IMG/VR virus record: IMGVR_UViG_3300036761_003285
Location: 1 to 58,224 of that record
Strand: one strand, 5' to 3'
Length of the DNA: 58,224 bases
Origin: a virus
Shown here one piece after another: positions 26,109 through 34,891 of the stretch (position 1 is its first letter; each line of letters opens with the position of its first letter). Under the pieces are notes generated by a model. The model had not been told where the DNA came from. It saw nothing but the letters and a program-made list of their open reading frames with translations, and did not search any database. The translations under genes were made by a program, and so were the position numbers.

Positions 26109-26562
26109 GAGAGCAAAAGATGACGTTTCGAAGCTGAAGTCGCTCGGAAGTAAGGTGACGATCTACCCAAATTGTTCCGGAGCGAATGTGCTTCTGCTCG
26201 AGCGCTTCCCAAACAAGTTTGAGGCTCCTTACATGGTCGAGCTCAGAACGAGTGAGTTTACCTCACTCTGTCCCAAGACCGGACAACCTGACTTTGGTAA
26301 GATCAGGGTCAGATACATTCCGAACAGGTGGTGCATCGAGTCCAAGGGGTTCAAGTTGTACATGTTCTCGTACCGTGGCGAGCATAGCTTCATGGAGACC
26401 ATCACGAACAACATTCTGAAGGCTCTCTCCTTACTGGTCCATCCAAACTGGATGGAGGTCACCGGAGACTTTGCTGCTCGAGGCGGTGTCGGGATCAAGG
26501 TTGTTGCCACCTACGTCAAGGGCCAGGTACCATCCTCTCGGATGTCGAGAAAGGGCCGATGA
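26101..26562 (+). CDS. queF: NADPH-dependent preQ0 reductase QueF
   Basis: 153 residues from ATG 26101 (overlapping the previous stop). The QueF signature is present: SLCPKTGQPDFG with nucleophile C57 and D64, and ESKGFKLYMFSYR (80-92), the NADPH-binding motif that amidinotransferase relatives lack. H95 and E99 follow. It reduces preQ0 to preQ1. With QueC and DpdA this predicts preQ1 as the base put into phage DNA. The length equals the single-domain (Bacillus-type) form. Confidence 0.93.
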   Translation: MIRRAKDDVSKLKSLGSKVTIYPNCSGANVLLLERFPNKFEAPYMVELRTSEFTSLCPKTGQPDFGKIRVRYIPNRWCIESKGFKLYMFSYRGEHSFMETITNNILKALSLLVHPNWMEVTGDFAARGGVGIKVVATYVKGQVPSSRMSRKGR

Positions 26563-27554
26563 AGATTCTCTATGCATCTGCATCCTTCGCGGCGCAATAT
26601 CATCTTGTTGCTACGGCACAGAACATTCTTGAGGCCTGGCCTAAGTTGTCGTCGGCGAAGGACCTGATGGAGTTTCTGAAAAGTAATCCAGACCCGGAGC
26701 GAACTGCTCTGCTCGATAGCGGAGTGTTCAGTACGTGGAGTCGAGGTGATGAGGTAAATATCGACGCCTATATCAAGACCTGCCATGAACTGATCAATGC
26801 CGGGATCTTTTCTGAGACTGTCAACGTTGACGTAATTCCCGGTAAGTGGGGCCAGATTCCTAGTCCACAGCAGGTCGAGGAGTCTGCTGCAAAGGGCTGG
26901 CAGAACTACATGTATATGATCGAGCACGGTCTTGCTCCTCACAAGATCGTTCACGTCTTTCACCAGGGCGAGGAATTCAAGTGGATCCAGAAGCTCGTTG
27001 ATTATCATGACTACACTGTGAGGCAGGGAGGCGAGGGCCTCTATGTCGGCATCTCTCCGGCCAACGATCGAACAACCAAGCAGAGAATGCTCTGGCTTGA
27101 GCAGGTGATGCCTTATATCACCAACAAGGACGGGACAGCGAAGATGCGCTGGCATGGATTCGGAGTCACATCTTACGAGATCATGAAGCGTTATCCGTGG
27201 TTCAGTTGTGATTCTACGAGCTGGATGCGGGCCGGTGCCATGGGGCAGATCAAAGTTCCTCAGATTGATATCAAAGAACGTCCTTTCATGAACAGCAAGA
27301 TCCAGGTTGCACTTACGAAGCGATCGGGTATGAGTGCGAGTAATCTTCACTTTGACAGTCTATCTCCTGCTGAGCAGGAGTTTGTTCGTGAGTATCTCAA
27401 ACGTATCAACGTGTCGTTTGACGAAGCCTCTGCGGATGGCTCGTCAGGAGTTTCCGCTCGCCAGCATGCGAATCTACACTACTGGAAACAAGTCGAGAAG
27501 GAAATCAACACGTTGGACCTTCGGTGGAAGCCGATGCATCCAACATTCATCTGA
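26559..27554 (+). CDS. dpdA: DpdA-type DNA guanine transglycosylase
   Basis: 331 residues, ATG 26559 overlapping the queF stop. A TGT-like barrel: LLDSGVFSTWSRG (51-63), NVDVIPG with D91, GLYVGISP (160-167), and WHGFGVTS plus PWFSCDSTSW (213-222, D218). Phage DpdA proteins replace guanine in DNA with a 7-deazaguanine base, protecting the genome from restriction. Directly following QueF, it would most likely use preQ1. Assigned from motifs and gene neighbourhood. Confidence 0.88.
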   Translation: MKILYASASFAAQYHLVATAQNILEAWPKLSSAKDLMEFLKSNPDPERTALLDSGVFSTWSRGDEVNIDAYIKTCHELINAGIFSETVNVDVIPGKWGQIPSPQQVEESAAKGWQNYMYMIEHGLAPHKIVHVFHQGEEFKWIQKLVDYHDYTVRQGGEGLYVGISPANDRTTKQRMLWLEQVMPYITNKDGTAKMRWHGFGVTSYEIMKRYPWFSCDSTSWMRAGAMGQIKVPQIDIKERPFMNSKIQVALTKRSGMSASNLHFDSLSPAEQEFVREYLKRINVSFDEASADGSSGVSARQHANLHYWKQVEKEINTLDLRWKPMHPTFI

Positions 27555-27563
27555 GAGGAGCGC

Positions 27564-28607
27564 ATGAAAGTAGCACCCCTGAGAGAAGCAACAGCCCGAC
27601 TCCTGCCCGCTATTGACTCAAAGGGTATCGTGAAAGAGTTTACTTACTTCTACTTCAATGGTGACTGCGTCGAAGCTTCTAACGGGTCACTGCTTATCAG
27701 GTCCTATCTTGATGAGAAGTCACCCGTCTTTGCCGTTGAAGCTCTTACATTCTACTCGATTCTGAAGTCCTTAACAGATGAGGATGTCGAGATCATCGTC
27801 ACGGAGAAGACCGTTGAGCTGAAGACCAAGACGGTAAAATCCGAGCTCACCCTTCCTGCCACTCCTGCCAAGAGTACAATTGACTTCAATGTCAGTACAT
27901 GGCAACCGCTTCCTGAAGGACTGATCTATGGCTTGGGGTTGTGCCGATACACAGCCTGTCCGGATCAGACCGCCGGTGCGCTGACAGGAGTTCGTGTTGA
28001 AGACGACATTATTCTTTCGTGCGATCGCTGGCGCATCTCATTCTTCAACCTGGACAAGGAGTCAAAGCTCACGGCAACTCTTCCCGCAGATCTGATCGAC
28101 GAGCTGGGTCGTTTTTCTAAAACCCTTACTCAGTTTGCCGTGAAGGGTAACACAATCTATTTCAGGATGGAGAAGGTCATCATTGGGGCACAGATGCTCA
28201 GCGGGGACTATCCTTCGGCGAAGCTCCTGGATGCGATCAAGATGACTGAGAGTACTATGGAGCTCAAACTCACGAAGGAGCTGAAGCAGAAGATCGCTGA
28301 GGCGAGTAACCGTCAGAATATCATCCAGGAGAAGGTGATGGAGTACGACCGTTTGAGCAAGTTTACCTTCGAGAAGAACAGAGTAATTCTCTTTGCCCAG
28401 AATGATACGGTTGGTAAGATCGAGGAGCAGATCGAGTGTCCGGGTTCTGCTGCAGTAGTGTTTTCCTTCTTTGTCAATCCGGTTTTCCTGTTGAAGATGT
28501 TTGAAGAGACTGATCAGCTTACCTACTCCGCCGAGCACTCCGTTGCATCCTTTCTCGGGCCTCAGTTTGTACATATGGTGAAGACAAAGGCCCCAGCCCA
28601 GGCGTGA
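27564..28607 (+). CDS. DNA polymerase sliding clamp (DnaN-like)
   Basis: 347 residues, close to bacterial beta clamps (about 366). It shows the alternating strand-helix pattern of three clamp domains: FYFNGDCVEASNGSLLIRS near residue 30, GVRVEDDIILSCDRWRISF near 142, and the C-terminal end SFLGPQFVHMVKTKA, which replaces the beta-clamp MPMR end. It tethers the polymerase and is followed at once by the polymerase gene. GAGAGGAG site before ATG 27564. Confidence 0.8.
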   Translation: MKVAPLREATARLLPAIDSKGIVKEFTYFYFNGDCVEASNGSLLIRSYLDEKSPVFAVEALTFYSILKSLTDEDVEIIVTEKTVELKTKTVKSELTLPATPAKSTIDFNVSTWQPLPEGLIYGLGLCRYTACPDQTAGALTGVRVEDDIILSCDRWRISFFNLDKESKLTATLPADLIDELGRFSKTLTQFAVKGNTIYFRMEKVIIGAQMLSGDYPSAKLLDAIKMTESTMELKLTKELKQKIAEASNRQNIIQEKVMEYDRLSKFTFEKNRVILFAQNDTVGKIEEQIECPGSAAVVFSFFVNPVFLLKMFEETDQLTYSAEHSVASFLGPQFVHMVKTKAPAQA

Positions 28608-28613
28608 GTGACC

Positions 28614-31202
28614 ATGGAAGATCTGACTCAACGAGCGTTCATAGTTGATGCCAACGTCTTGGCCAAGATGAATCGACGACGTCGCGTTTCACGCAAGGAC
28701 GTTGATGGCCCGAAGCGACCCGCCACGCCGGGCCGAAAGAGAACGATATCTCCGGTTGTTCGAGATTGTACTGTCTGCGGACTTGATAAAGAGTGTCAAT
28801 CACCAAAGATGGAGCCTACGGGTAACGGGCAGATGCAGATTCTGCTCTGTGGAGAGGCGCCGGGTGATGTTGAAGATCACAAAGGTGTGCAGTTTGTTGG
28901 ACCTACTGGATCGCATCTTGATGATAGTATAAGAGAGCTTGGGATTGAGATGCATCGAGATTGCTTTCTTACTAACGCAATCCAGTGCAAGCTGCTTGCA
29001 GGGTCGGGAAAGAAGAAGGCTAAGATGGACTTTTGGGCCGACTGCTGTAGAGCTCGGCTTGAAACTCAGATACTCCGTATGAAGCCTCGGCTAATCATTG
29101 CCTTTGGCGCTCCGGCGATGCGAGCAATACTCAGGCCAAAGTTTGGTGATCCGGGCTCTACACAGTACCACGGTCTCGTCTTTCCCTCTCTGAAGTTCAA
29201 CTGCTGGGTAGGGTGCTGCTGGCATCCATCATACGTGACCAGGGAGATCGAGAAAGGCAACGAGAGCATCCAAGAGTTGTTCTTGCAAGCGCTGGCAACC
29301 TTTCTTGATTTCCTAGGAAAGCCGATTCCTGCACCCCTTCCAGAGAATCACATTGTTCTCAAAGACTTCGACCTCGCCCGTGAGTTTCTTCAGGGCATGT
29401 GTCAGTGTACTTTGCCCACAGCATTTGACTACGAGACAACCAGATTGCACCCATCTGGTGGACCTGAGTCGCGAATCTACTGTGCGTCTTTCTCTACTAA
29501 CCCCGAAGAGGGGTTTTGGCTTCCTCTCCAGATGCCTGCATTTTGGACTCCCGAACAGCAAGTTGAGCTTCTCGTTCTCCTCGGTGAGTGGCTGAGATCA
29601 CCGTGCCCGAAGGTGATTCAGAATCGATCGATGGAAGAGCGTTGGTCAGCATCAGAGCTTGCCACGGAGATCGAGAATGTTATCAACGATACCATGGTAA
29701 CACATCACGTCATCTACAACCGGGCTCGTACGACGAATCTGGGCTTTCAGTCGTTCATGCTGAGGGGTGTTGACTACAAAGGTGAGGTCAACGTCGAGCA
29801 GAACGATTGGTGTGACCACGAACCAATTGATAAAGTCATCAAGTATTCGTGTTACGATTCGCAGTATACCCTTCTTGCTCACCAGGAGCAACAGAAGATT
29901 CTAGATCGAGAACCTGTCCTCAAGCAGGCAGCGGGATTCTTTCTTAAGTGCCTCAAGCCACTGATCAGAATGGAGGTTAGAGGCTTTGCCGTGGATAAGA
30001 AGAGGCTTGCTGATCAGCGCAAGGAGGCCGAGACCAAGCAGGCCGAGTGTGCTAATTTCATTGCCAAGCATGAGTTTGTCGAGCAGTTCAAGAAGAAGTT
30101 CGATCGTGACTCATGGGGACCGGGATCGGACAAGGATTTCATTGATCTCTTCTACCGCACTCTCGGATTGAAACCTCCGCCGTGGACTACAGAGGGCGGA
30201 GGCTACCCGTCGGACAAGGACGCCGTTGCATTCATTCTGAAGAGTGTGCAAGACGCCAAGCTGAAAGAGTTCTTTGAAAAGATGCTATCTTGGCGGAGGT
30301 ACGACACTCTGCTGTCAACTTTCATTGGCGGGTTCGAGAGAGCTCTTCAACCAGACGGTCTTATTCATCCAAGTTTTCTTCTCAACACTGTGGCTAGTTA
30401 CAGGTCGAGTTCTTCCAATCCCAATCTCCAGAATCTGCCAAAACGAGCGGAGGAGCATTCCGAGTTTCGCAAGATCGTGATTCCCCACGTTGGCAGCCTG
30501 ATCACAGAGGCAGATGCGAGCGGATCAGAGGTTGTAACGATTGCGATGATGTCGGGTGACGCGGTGTTGATCCAGCAGATCAAAGAAAAGTTTGATCCTC
30601 ATCGCTACTGGGCTACAAAGTTGTGGGAGTGGGATGATCCTTCCAAGGTGACGAAGAATCAGCGGTTCCTCTCCAAGAACAAGTTTGTCTTTCCTGAGTT
30701 TTATGGGTCCTACTACAAGACCTGCGCTGCAGATCTCGAACTTCCCGAGCGCCACGTCATGAGGGTTGAGAGAGAGTTCTGGCAGATGTACAAGGGCGTT
30801 AAAAGATGGCAGGAACTACTTGTAAAAGCTTACGACCGGACAGGTTACGTTGAGTTGCCGCTTGGGTTTAGGCGGTATGCTCCACTGTCGAAGAACCAGA
30901 TTCTCAATACTCCTGTTCAGGGAACGAGTTTTCACATGCTTCTTGAAGCCATTCGAGAGTCGGACGAGGAGATGGTTCGTCGACAGATGAGGAGTCTGAT
31001 TGAGCTCGAAGTACACGACAGTATGGTAACCGATGTGGTTCTGGAAGAGCTCGACGATGTCCGGAAGATCCAGTTGACGGCGATGACGAGACATCAGTGG
31101 GATTGGCAACGTGACGTGCCGAGAAGCGCTGAATGGCTCGAGGGTCCAAATTGGGGCGAGCAGAAAGAGGTCAAGGATGCTCTACCAACAAGTAAGGCCT
31201 AA
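28614..31202 (+). CDS. Uracil-DNA glycosylase / family A DNA polymerase fusion
   Basis: 862 residues from ATG 28614 (GTG 28608 possible). Residues 45-235: family 4-type uracil-DNA glycosylase with CTVCGLDKEC (C52, C55, C61) and CCWHPSY (C201/C202, H204) for a 4Fe-4S site, GEAPGDVED (80-88) and VGPTG. Residues 265-430: 3'-5' exonuclease (FDYE, D272/E274; CYDSQYT, D415). Residues 440-862: family A polymerase with SSSSNPNLQNLP (598-609), motif A TEADASGSEV (D633), motif B with FYGSYYK (696-702) and motif C EVHDSMVTD (D802; HDS instead of HDE). SPO1-type polymerases carry a similar glycosylase domain. The replicative polymerase of the phage. Confidence 0.92.
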   Translation: MEDLTQRAFIVDANVLAKMNRRRRVSRKDVDGPKRPATPGRKRTISPVVRDCTVCGLDKECQSPKMEPTGNGQMQILLCGEAPGDVEDHKGVQFVGPTGSHLDDSIRELGIEMHRDCFLTNAIQCKLLAGSGKKKAKMDFWADCCRARLETQILRMKPRLIIAFGAPAMRAILRPKFGDPGSTQYHGLVFPSLKFNCWVGCCWHPSYVTREIEKGNESIQELFLQALATFLDFLGKPIPAPLPENHIVLKDFDLAREFLQGMCQCTLPTAFDYETTRLHPSGGPESRIYCASFSTNPEEGFWLPLQMPAFWTPEQQVELLVLLGEWLRSPCPKVIQNRSMEERWSASELATEIENVINDTMVTHHVIYNRARTTNLGFQSFMLRGVDYKGEVNVEQNDWCDHEPIDKVIKYSCYDSQYTLLAHQEQQKILDREPVLKQAAGFFLKCLKPLIRMEVRGFAVDKKRLADQRKEAETKQAECANFIAKHEFVEQFKKKFDRDSWGPGSDKDFIDLFYRTLGLKPPPWTTEGGGYPSDKDAVAFILKSVQDAKLKEFFEKMLSWRRYDTLLSTFIGGFERALQPDGLIHPSFLLNTVASYRSSSSNPNLQNLPKRAEEHSEFRKIVIPHVGSLITEADASGSEVVTIAMMSGDAVLIQQIKEKFDPHRYWATKLWEWDDPSKVTKNQRFLSKNKFVFPEFYGSYYKTCAADLELPERHVMRVEREFWQMYKGVKRWQELLVKAYDRTGYVELPLGFRRYAPLSKNQILNTPVQGTSFHMLLEAIRESDEEMVRRQMRSLIELEVHDSMVTDVVLEELDDVRKIQLTAMTRHQWDWQRDVPRSAEWLEGPNWGEQKEVKDALPTSKA

Positions 31203-32136
31203 CACGTTTGATAAAGTTATCGGAAACAAGGCTGTTATCCTGGGATTAAAGGGTCTGGTGGCGAAGAGGCCGGCTGATCGTCCTCATACCTTTCTTCTAC
31301 ACGGGCCGAGCGGCTGTGGAAAGACGACGCTTGCGAGAATCATTGCCAAAGAGTTTGGGTGTGATGATGTCAATACTATTGAGATCAACGCCGCAAACTG
31401 TCGAGGAATTGACACTATCAGGGACATTTCCAACTCGGCTGATTTGATGCCGATGTTTGGGGTGGCAAAGAGCTACATACTTGATGAATCGCATCAGCTC
31501 ACCTCGGCAGCACAAGAGGCTCTTCTGAAGATCATCGAAGACTGCCCACTCCATGTCTACTTCATCTTCTGCACGACTGACCCTTCTAAGATCATTCTTA
31601 CTATTCGAAATCGTTGTGCGAAGTACGAGGTTGTACCCCTCAGGCCGTCGGAGCTACGAAAGGTGCTTGAAGATGCCACGGTACGAATGGTGCAGGAACT
31701 CAAGCTGGATGATCCACCTCCTGCAGAGGTCATCGATGCCATTGTCAAAGCCTCTAATGGGTGCCCGCGGCAGGCAGTGATGCTCCTGGAGCAGATTCAG
31801 AGTTGTACGTCTGTTGAAGACGCTCTGGAATCAATTGAGTACCTCTCAACGGCTGAAAGCGTTTCAAAGGAGATCTTTGAAATCGTGCAACTGGTGGCTT
31901 CGAAGAAATCCACTCGCTGGGAGAGGATCGCGAAGTTGTATCGAGAACTCAAGCCCGATCCCGAGAAGGTCCGGCTATCAGTTCTTGGTTACTGCAAGAC
32001 TATTCTGCTCACAACCGCAGATCTTGATGAAGCTGGTCGGATGGCAGAGGTGATTTCGATCTTTGAGAAACCTGTATATACAGCAGGAGAGGCCCTTCTT
32101 GCTCGCATGCTATTCGAGTCAACTCTGCTAGATTAA
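31177..32136 (+). CDS. Clamp loader ATPase subunit (DnaX/RFC-like)
   Basis: 319 residues from ATG 31177 behind an AGAAAGAGG site. AAA+ features: GPSGCGKTT (43-51, Walker A), ILDESHQLTS (101-110, Walker B), FCTTD (131-135, sensor 1) and NRCAKYE (145-151, arginine-finger region), followed by the helical collar domain. It opens the sliding clamp onto primed DNA. It overlaps the polymerase gene by 26 bases. No second loader subunit is visible in the window. Confidence 0.9.
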   Translation: MLYQQVRPNTFDKVIGNKAVILGLKGLVAKRPADRPHTFLLHGPSGCGKTTLARIIAKEFGCDDVNTIEINAANCRGIDTIRDISNSADLMPMFGVAKSYILDESHQLTSAAQEALLKIIEDCPLHVYFIFCTTDPSKIILTIRNRCAKYEVVPLRPSELRKVLEDATVRMVQELKLDDPPPAEVIDAIVKASNGCPRQAVMLLEQIQSCTSVEDALESIEYLSTAESVSKEIFEIVQLVASKKSTRWERIAKLYRELKPDPEKVRLSVLGYCKTILLTTADLDEAGRMAEVISIFEKPVYTAGEALLARMLFESTLLD

Positions 32137-32154
32137 CTTGTAAGAGAAAACATC

Positions 32155-32319
32155 ATGGAATATATTATTGAAGTGCTGAAAGTTTTGGGATTTACAGCTA
32201 TAGGGGTGGCGGGGTTTGGCATCCTGATGCTGGTGGTGTTTGTTCTAGTCAGGACAATGACGATTGGGTTCTATTCAGGAAAAGATGCCGTTGAGAAGCG
32301 GCGCAAACAGAAGGAGTAA
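32155..32319 (+). CDS. Small single-pass membrane protein
   Basis: 54 residues, between the clamp loader and the ssDNA-binding gene. ATG 32155 is preceded by AAGAGAAA. Residues about 11-34 are hydrophobic (GFTAIGVAGFGILMLVVFVL), then a basic tail (EKRRKQKE) suggests the C-terminus stays in the cytoplasm. Small membrane proteins inside phage replication operons are often uncharacterised. Function unknown. Confidence 0.6.
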   Translation: MEYIIEVLKVLGFTAIGVAGFGILMLVVFVLVRTMTIGFYSGKDAVEKRRKQKE

Positions 32320-32323
32320 GGTT

Positions 32324-33367
32324 ATGGGAAGGCTGGATGCTATTCAGAAAACCGCAAAGGAGAGCGCGGAGGGTTCTTTCGGACCGAAGAGGGTGTGGTA
32401 CCTCAATACTGCTCTTCTTGAGGAGCTCGGGATTGACCAGTACAAAGCGAAGGTGGGGACAAACTTCCTTCGCATTCTTCCTCCTGAGAGTCTGGAAGAG
32501 TACTTTGGTAGGCGCATCTTCGTCCATTACAACATCGGTCCGAACGACGATGCATATCTGTGCCCGAAGCTGATGAAGAATCAGCGGTGCCCAATCTGCG
32601 AGCGTCGTGACGCTCTTCTGGCCAAGGAAGCCGACAAGGAAGTGTTGAGGATGTACTCGTGCTTCCCGCCTCGATATCTCTTTTTCGTTATGGACGTCTC
32701 GTCCAAGGAGACCGAGGAGAAGGGCCCGCAGATCTATGACGCTCCGCAGGGAGTGAACGAGGAGATCCTGGGCCTGAGCAAGGATCGTCGAACCGGTGAG
32801 GTGATTGACATCAGTGATCCAGATAAGGGCAAGGTCATCATCTTCGATCGGAAGGGCACCAAGGCGATGAATACTCGCTACAGTGCTTTCGAGCTCGAGG
32901 ATGCCGATGCGGTTCCGGATGACTGGCTCGAGATTCCTACCTTTGACGAAGTTCTGAAGTTTGCAACGACGGAGGAGCTCGAGAAGGCCTTGGCAAGTAT
33001 GGGTCAGAGGGAAGTCGAGCCCCAGCTTGAGCCCGAAGAAGAAGCCGCCGGGCCGAGAAGGAGACAGAGGGAGTCTGCTCCTGTGGTTACTCTACCCCCT
33101 CCCCCGCCCCCGCCTCCTCCACCTCCTCCTGCGGCTCCGCCTACTCCTCCTCCTGTAGCTGAGCCGCCCGTTCGGAGGCGCCGGAGAACTGAGGAAGTTC
33201 CGGTTCCTACCACTTCCCAGCCTCCCCTGGCCGCGGCACCGGCGCCGGCGCCTGCTACGACCCCCGCTCCTGCGGCCCCTGCACCCGCGCCTGCGGCTGT
33301 CGGAACCGATGATGATGTCAGACATCGTGTTCGTGAGCGCTTGGCACGTCACCGTCAGGGGGCCTGA
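32324..33367 (+). CDS. ssDNA-binding protein, gp32-like, with poly-Pro/Ala tail
   Basis: 347 residues from ATG 32324 (AAGGAG site overlapping the previous stop). FLRILPPES (48-56), YFGRRIFVHYNIG (60-72), and a zinc-type cluster YLCPKLMKNQRCPICERRD (C80, C89, C92) match the core of T4 gp32-family proteins, followed by YDAPQGVNEEI. From about residue 235 the tail becomes Glu, Arg and Pro rich, with 11 prolines at 258-268 and Pro/Ala repeats to the end. The tail ends basic, unlike the acidic tail of most SSBs. It coats unwound DNA during replication. Confidence 0.8.
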   Translation: MGRLDAIQKTAKESAEGSFGPKRVWYLNTALLEELGIDQYKAKVGTNFLRILPPESLEEYFGRRIFVHYNIGPNDDAYLCPKLMKNQRCPICERRDALLAKEADKEVLRMYSCFPPRYLFFVMDVSSKETEEKGPQIYDAPQGVNEEILGLSKDRRTGEVIDISDPDKGKVIIFDRKGTKAMNTRYSAFELEDADAVPDDWLEIPTFDEVLKFATTEELEKALASMGQREVEPQLEPEEEAAGPRRRQRESAPVVTLPPPPPPPPPPPPAAPPTPPPVAEPPVRRRRRTEEVPVPTTSQPPLAAAPAPAPATTPAPAAPAPAPAAVGTDDDVRHRVRERLARHRQGA

Positions 33368-33861
33368 TGCTTAGCTATGACGAACTTCGGGGGCGGGTAG
33401 CCATCAATGCGAATGCTCTGAGTGAGCAATGCTCCAATCACCCAGAGCTGTTCATGGAAGCTGGTGACCTTGCCTCCGAAGCTCGAGCGGCTGCAAAGGC
33501 CGCGAAGCACAATCTCGAGCAAGTTCAGGCGACAGTTCAACTTGGGTATCGAAACGGAACGACGCACACTGAGGCCAAGATTACCGAGACTTCTATCCTT
33601 GCCTTGGTAGCAACCGACCTCGCGGTTATCAAGGCCAAGCGAGAGCTAGTCGAAACAGAGCTGCTCTCATCGAAGTGTGATTCTCTAGTGAACGCATACG
33701 ATCATCGACGGAGTATGCTCACCAATGAGGTAACACTTGCTACGCAGACGTTTTACCAGACGGGTGATATCAAGTCTCGCAGAGTTTTGAACGAGGCTAC
33801 TGAGGAAGAGATCAGAAAGAGAAGGGCTGAGGAACATGGCAGAGGAGAAAGCGAAAGCTAG
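33367..33861 (+). CDS. Hypothetical helical protein between ssDNA-binding protein and RecA-like genes
   Basis: 164 residues, almost entirely helical with heptad-like Ala/Leu/Glu spacing (ARAAAKAAKHNLEQVQATVQ near 41; DLAVIKAKRELVETELLSS near 85). No catalytic motif. One-base overlap with the gene before and 26-base overlap with the RecA-like gene. A recombination-mediator or replisome accessory function is suggested only by its position. Confidence 0.65.
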   Translation: MLSYDELRGRVAINANALSEQCSNHPELFMEAGDLASEARAAAKAAKHNLEQVQATVQLGYRNGTTHTEAKITETSILALVATDLAVIKAKRELVETELLSSKCDSLVNAYDHRRSMLTNEVTLATQTFYQTGDIKSRRVLNEATEEEIRKRRAEEHGRGESES

Positions 33862-34891
33862 TGATTTCATCAAAGACCTAGGACCTGTCAAGTACTTTCT
33901 GTCATCAGGGTCTACTTTGTTGGATCTTGCCATTGCCAATCGACTACCGGGAGGCTTCCCTGCTGGACGTATCTCTCATATCTACGGCAATGAGTCGACG
34001 GGGAAATCACTGCTAGGAGGAGAGGTCCTCGGCAGTGCTCAGCGCCAGGGGGGAAGAGCATCCCTCAACGATTCAGAAGGCACTTGGGATCTTCAGCGAG
34101 CGCATGACATCAATGCCGTACAAATTGACAACCCAGCAATCTGGTCTTACGACTCGTCGGAGACAATCGAAGACCTGTTTGACAGGTTCATCTTTGACGA
34201 GGTCGTTGCATGTCACAACCTCAAAGTTCCTTCATGTTCGTGTGCTGTCATTGATACTCTATCAGCCATTCCATCCAAGGTGGAGAAGGAAACTAAGCTC
34301 GAAGCACCTACTATGGGGCAGAGCCGCCCCAAGCAGCTCAGTGTTGCATTCCGGAAGTACATTGACGCCATTAACAGTGTGAATCTCGCCCTGGTGTTTC
34401 TAGATCAAACTCGGGAGAATGTTGGGGTAACCTTTGGTGATTCACTGACTACATCTGGTGGTAAGGCGCTGAGATTTTATGCGTCAGTTCGGGTGATTCT
34501 GTCCCACATTGACAAGATCAAGAATTCAGCTGAGCGAGCGGTTGGTGTAAAGCTTGGCTTCTACGTGAAGAAAAACAAGATCGGGCCGCCTTTCAGAGAA
34601 GGCGAATTCAGAATCCTTTTCGACTACGGTATTGATGACATCGGCTCCAACTTGGAGTGGCTTCATGAGAACGACCCAGAGCAGATCAAGGTACCAAAGA
34701 AGGATAGGCCGTGGGTGTTCAGAGCGAGTGCTGCTGACTCGAAGCCAATTGATCTTAAAGGTCGTGGTTTGAATGCACTGATTGAGAAGGTCGAAGCCGA
34801 GAATCTCGAGAAGTGTCTGATCTCTGAAGTTGAGCGTGTGTGGAAGGTTGTCTACATGCCACCAGATAGAAAGCCCCGGCAAAGGGTATAG
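33836..34891 (+). CDS. RecA/UvsX-like recombinase
   Basis: 351 residues. Walker A GNESTGKS (51-58) follows PAGRISHIY; Walker B-like SCAVIDTLSAIPS near 138-150; LVFLDQTRENVGVTFGD near 192-210 corresponds to the L1-loop region; TTSGGKALRFYASVRVIL follows, the typical RecA core strand. It catalyses strand invasion for recombination-dependent replication and repair. It is surrounded by ssDNA-binding and primase genes as in T4-like replication clusters. Confidence 0.9.
   Translation: MAEEKAKASDFIKDLGPVKYFLSSGSTLLDLAIANRLPGGFPAGRISHIYGNESTGKSLLGGEVLGSAQRQGGRASLNDSEGTWDLQRAHDINAVQIDNPAIWSYDSSETIEDLFDRFIFDEVVACHNLKVPSCSCAVIDTLSAIPSKVEKETKLEAPTMGQSRPKQLSVAFRKYIDAINSVNLALVFLDQTRENVGVTFGDSLTTSGGKALRFYASVRVILSHIDKIKNSAERAVGVKLGFYVKKNKIGPPFREGEFRILFDYGIDDIGSNLEWLHENDPEQIKVPKKDRPWVFRASAADSKPIDLKGRGLNALIEKVEAENLEKCLISEVERVWKVVYMPPDRKPRQRV

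Noticed and set aside
26511-27350. 279-codon minus-strand frame
   Set aside because: Antisense to dpdA, which has clear motifs.
33004-33352. Gly-rich and Arg-rich minus-strand frames
   Set aside because: Antisense of the poly-Pro/Ala tail of the ssDNA-binding protein.
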